From: Gonium pectorale
Taxonomy: Eukaryota; Chlorophyta; Chlorophyceae; Chlamydomonadales; Volvocaceae
Assembly: GCA_001584585.1 (NCBI GenBank)
Contig: LSYV01000016.1
Location: 2,217,617 to 2,281,616 of the forward strand
Direction of reading: 5' to 3'
DNA: 64,000 nucleotides
Below the pieces are notes generated by a model, which ran no database searches, was not told the origin of the DNA, and saw only the letters and a program-made list of their open reading frames with translations. Below are positions 61,701 to 64,000 of the stretch, in pieces. The stretch's first letter is position 1; every line of letters starts with the position of its first letter. The position numbers were made by a program, and so were the translations under genes.

Positions 61701-62865
61701 GTGGCCCGAAGCCGTGGAGGGGTAAGATGTTGGTCATGTTTTGCTCGGGACAGAAACAACAGGTTGCACATACCCGTACATGCGGTAGCCCGGAGAAGAG
61801 GCGTCAGATTCAGCCTTGTGGAGTTACTGTCTGCACCGATGGCTCACGCAATTAATGTCTTTTTTGTCACCTGTGGCTTGTGTTTCTGTCCGATTTCAAA
61901 CTTGCACGTTCGTACTTGGTTCCTAACACGAGTTTCAACTGCTTCCCAGCTCCCTAGTCGCTCTGGACGAGCTGGGCCGTGGTACTGCTACGCTGGACGG
62001 TGCAGCGATTGCGGGGGCTGTGCTCGCGCACCTGGCCGGCACCACAGGCTGCCGCGGCCTATTCGCCACGCACTACCACCACCTCTCCGACGAGCACGCA
62101 GCTGACCCGCGGGTAAGGGTGAATCGCAACCGGTATTTGCCGGGGATGCTGTCTGATCCGTGAAAACAAGCTGCTCGCTTTGACACTTTCAGCGGTGACC
62201 AATGCCCTGCTGTAGTAAGACAGACGACATTCGAAGTATCCCACGTGCAGGTGGCGGTGATGCACATGGCGTGCGCGGTGGAGGGCGCGGAGCCGGGCGG
62301 TGCGTCAGCGAGTGCTGCTGACGGTGCTGGCCCCGAGGAGGTCACCTTCCTATACCGCCTCACTGTCGGTAAGTTCCGGCCAGCGGTGTATGTCCTTTCC
62401 CTAAGTTAGCTTGTATTTCATTCATACTGCTTCGCGTGCCTCGGCTCCCTCAACACGTCGGTCGGATGGGCAGCCTGATTCTCATGTTGTTGCCTCCCGT
62501 GCCGGGCAGGGGCGTGCCCAAAGAGCTACGGCACGAACGTGGCCCGACTGGCGGGCCTGCCTCCACGCGTCGTGGAGCGTGCAGCAGAGGTGTCCTCCCG
62601 CTGGGACTGCGCTCAACAGCAGCAGCCGCAAACGGAAGAGGCGCAATCGGGCGCCCACGCCATGGAGGTGGACGGCAAGGGCGATGCCGGCAGCGACACA
62701 GTGGCGGCACAGGCTCCACCAGCGCAGGCCGCAGGGCTGCGGCAACTGGCGATGCGCGTGCAGTCCTGCCTGTGCGCGGGCCGCTCGGCAACTGCGGAGC
62801 AGCTGACGCAATTGCGGGAGCTGCAAACCGCTGCTTCTGCACTGTTGGAGGTACCTTTCGAATGA
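52750..62865 (+). CDS. MSH6: DNA mismatch repair protein MSH6 (MutS homologue)
   Basis: Twenty-six exons: 52750-52885, 53055-53486, 53888-54021, 54303-54660, 54887-55064, 55204-55306, 55598-55702, 55895-55942, 56123-56185, 56348-56450, 56662-56765, 56965-57039, 57223-57351, 57560-57790, 57959-58145, 58336-58512, 58747-58986, 59179-59276, 59410-59487, 59654-59793, 60455-60542, 60751-61152, 61441-61595, 61950-62112, 62251-62368 and 62510-62865; 1,466 aa, phases agree at every junction. The N-terminus has two PCNA-binding motifs (QKQISQFF at 10-17, QAKISSFF at 31-38) and a long disordered acidic region. [19 protein letters not shown] and [13 protein letters not shown] identify MSH6. GKFYE supplies the mismatch-wedging Phe and Glu. 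The connector, lever and clamp are complete; the ATPase has GPNMGGKST (Walker A), [12 protein letters not shown] (Walker B) and ATHYHHL. With MSH2 it forms MutS-alpha, recognising base mismatches and small loops in the nucleus. No Tudor or PWWP domain is visible. The donor of intron 1 appears to be GC. Confidence 0.95.
54171..54284 (+). repeat. 57-bp tandem duplication in MSH6 intron 3
   Basis: Two identical 57-bp copies (54171-54227 and 54228-54284) begin catgtattattcgtaatac and each contain an acceptor-like gttcattgcag. They end 18 bp before the true acceptor at 54302. The identity indicates a recent duplication. Confidence 0.9.
56491..56554 (+). repeat. 32-bp tandem duplication in MSH6 intron 10
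   Basis: The 32-bp unit starting cacagccctaggattgcacc occurs twice without a mismatch (56491-56522 and 56523-56554), inside the intron 56451-56661. Confidence 0.9.
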
Positions 62866-63454
62866 GGGCACCTGCGGAAGACCCATTCAGCCGTGAATTG
62901 GACCATCAAGTGGGCCCGTTTAGATTTTACGCTTGGTTACAGCGCAGGCCAAGATCGCTGCAGGGTTGAGAAGCGCAGATAATTGCCAGTGACGTGCCAG
63001 ACACGTGATATTGAACTTGTTGTATGTTGCTCGCTGCAGTGCAGTGAGACGATTATGTTTGGCAGGGGTTCATGCCGGGCATATCATACTCGTTGCAACG
63101 TACATCATTGCCCTCAGGGCAAAACTGGTCAGGCAGTTCCAAGTGATGCTGCGAGCCTGTATAGCAGTTGTAAACCGCACTTTGGAGGAACCACACCTCT
63201 ATGGACATACACACCCGAAGGTGCGACGTTTCCAGTAGGGCAGGCGGGTGGTACAAGACAAGGCAGGCGAGCAAGGGCGAGCAGACGCCCCGCTCCGCGG
63301 TTCTGAACGGGACAGCTTAGGAGCAGACCTGTAACATAAAACACGGGCTGCTGATTGTTGACTTCAACCGTTGCTCTCTTCCCTATCCCACTGATACCCC
63401 CACATCACGCCCTGCACGCGCCCGGGGATCTTTCCTTCTCGATTGTCCACGGTT
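62866..63454 (+). other. MSH6 3' UTR and flanking sequence
   Basis: Downstream of the MSH6 stop. TGTAA occurs at 63169-63173 and again at 63330-63334, giving a 3' UTR of about 300 or 470 nt. No coding content was recognised. Confidence 0.5.
63330..63334 (+). terminator. Candidate TGTAA poly(A) signal of MSH6
   Basis: TGTAA pentamer about 465 nt beyond the MSH6 stop; another copy at 63169-63173 is an equally possible signal. Based on motif and position only. Confidence 0.35.
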
Positions 63455-63805
63455 ACAGACATGAGAGACGAGATCCCACCACTCGGCATGCAGGGAAACC
63501 ACATGAACCGTCGTGAAGGAAGAGAAACCGTAACCGCAAACACACCGAACAGGACAAGGACAGGAACCGAGCCACCTCCAATTCGACACCGGCTCGGAAT
63601 CCAACGCACAGGGCTTTTTTCATTGTGAACGATTATAGAGATGAGGGACGAGGCCCGACCACCAGGGGCTAAAGCTCGCTGGGAAACCACAAGAAGCAGC
63701 CGAGAAGAAAGAGCAACCGCAACCACACACACATCGACCAGGACAAGGACAAGGACAGGGACCGAGCCACCTCAAGTTCAAAACCGGCTCGGAACCCACA
63801 GGGGT
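63455..63805. repeat. Diverged direct repeat, each copy with a CCGAGCC/GGCTCGG hairpin
   Basis: Two related copies, about 63455-63602 and 63630-63801, share 'gagacgag...' starts, an aggacaaggacagg block and an inverted repeat CCGAGCC...GGCTCGG (arms 63567-63573/63591-63597 and 63762-63768/63786-63792) with different 17-bp loops. The stem is kept while the loop has changed. Possible remnant of a mobile or satellite element; no transposase seen. Confidence 0.65.
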
Positions 63806-64000
63806 GATGACACCCTGGCGAGGACGCTGACCGCCTGAGGAATAGCCTTAAGTGGGCTACTCCGGGACCCAGTGGGTGGGTGTCCTGCAGGCGGAGGGCT
63901 GCCCGGGCGATGCGCTGCGAGCCTGTGATGGCTGCCCGGAGCTGCTTGGCATGCTGACGATGCATGTGGTCGGCGGTGCTGCGAATGAAGGTCTTGGTGG
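63806..64000 (-). other. Right-edge open frame, possible exon of a truncated gene
   Basis: On the minus strand from the window edge a frame reads TKTFIRSTADHMHRQHAKQL and stays open with helical, Arg/Ala-rich content. It could be an exon of a gene lying mostly outside the window. No family was recognised and splice sites are ambiguous. Confidence 0.2.

Noticed and set aside
1..64000. CRISPR arrays, operons, phage or bacterial mobile systems
   Set aside because: The DNA is eukaryotic with spliceosomal introns throughout; no such structures are present.

Overview
The window is nuclear DNA from a eukaryote, most likely a chlorophyte green alga. It is GC-rich. Its genes are cut by many short spliceosomal introns, mostly 70-300 bp, with GT-AG or occasionally GC-AG ends. 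TGTAA, the usual green-algal polyadenylation signal, follows several stop codons. A SOUL heme-binding protein together with a TEX9 homologue (a family found in organisms that build centrioles or cilia) fits a green alga. All gene models were built by hand from reading frame, splice consensus, phase agreement across introns and family motifs. No search was run.

Layout: 1-3827 holds no gene I can defend. 3828-5138 (+) is a 4-exon SOUL/HBP gene. 6176-31852 (-) is dominated by an enormous coiled-coil gene or tandem gene pair: 31852-23807 gives 2,254 aa, and 23293-6176 gives at least 4,387 aa with no start found. Both halves may be one gene of about 6,616 aa. 32523-34308 (+) is a 6-exon HAD phosphatase-like hydrolase of 232 aa. 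36672-45446 (-) is an 18-exon gene for a protein of about 1,724 aa with an alpha-helical N-terminus, WD40-like blades, a disordered linker, a degenerate kinase domain (pseudokinase) and a long low-complexity tail. 46356-48829 (+) is a 3-exon Kazal-domain protein. 49706-52210 (-) is an 8-exon TEX9 homologue of 404 aa. 52750-62865 (+) is a complete 26-exon MSH6 mismatch-repair gene of 1,466 aa. 62866-64000 is intergenic and carries a diverged hairpin-bearing repeat.

The genes do not form a pathway; this is an ordinary gene-dense algal chromosome segment. Points worth a second look are the pseudokinase with its unusual architecture (helical bundle, propeller, pseudokinase), the roughly 30-copy 18-residue repeat in the giant coiled coil, two tandem PCNA-binding motifs in MSH6, an apparent excess of GC-AG introns (6 of about 95), exact tandem duplications inside MSH6 introns, and the head-to-head TEX9/MSH6 pair separated by about 540 bp.
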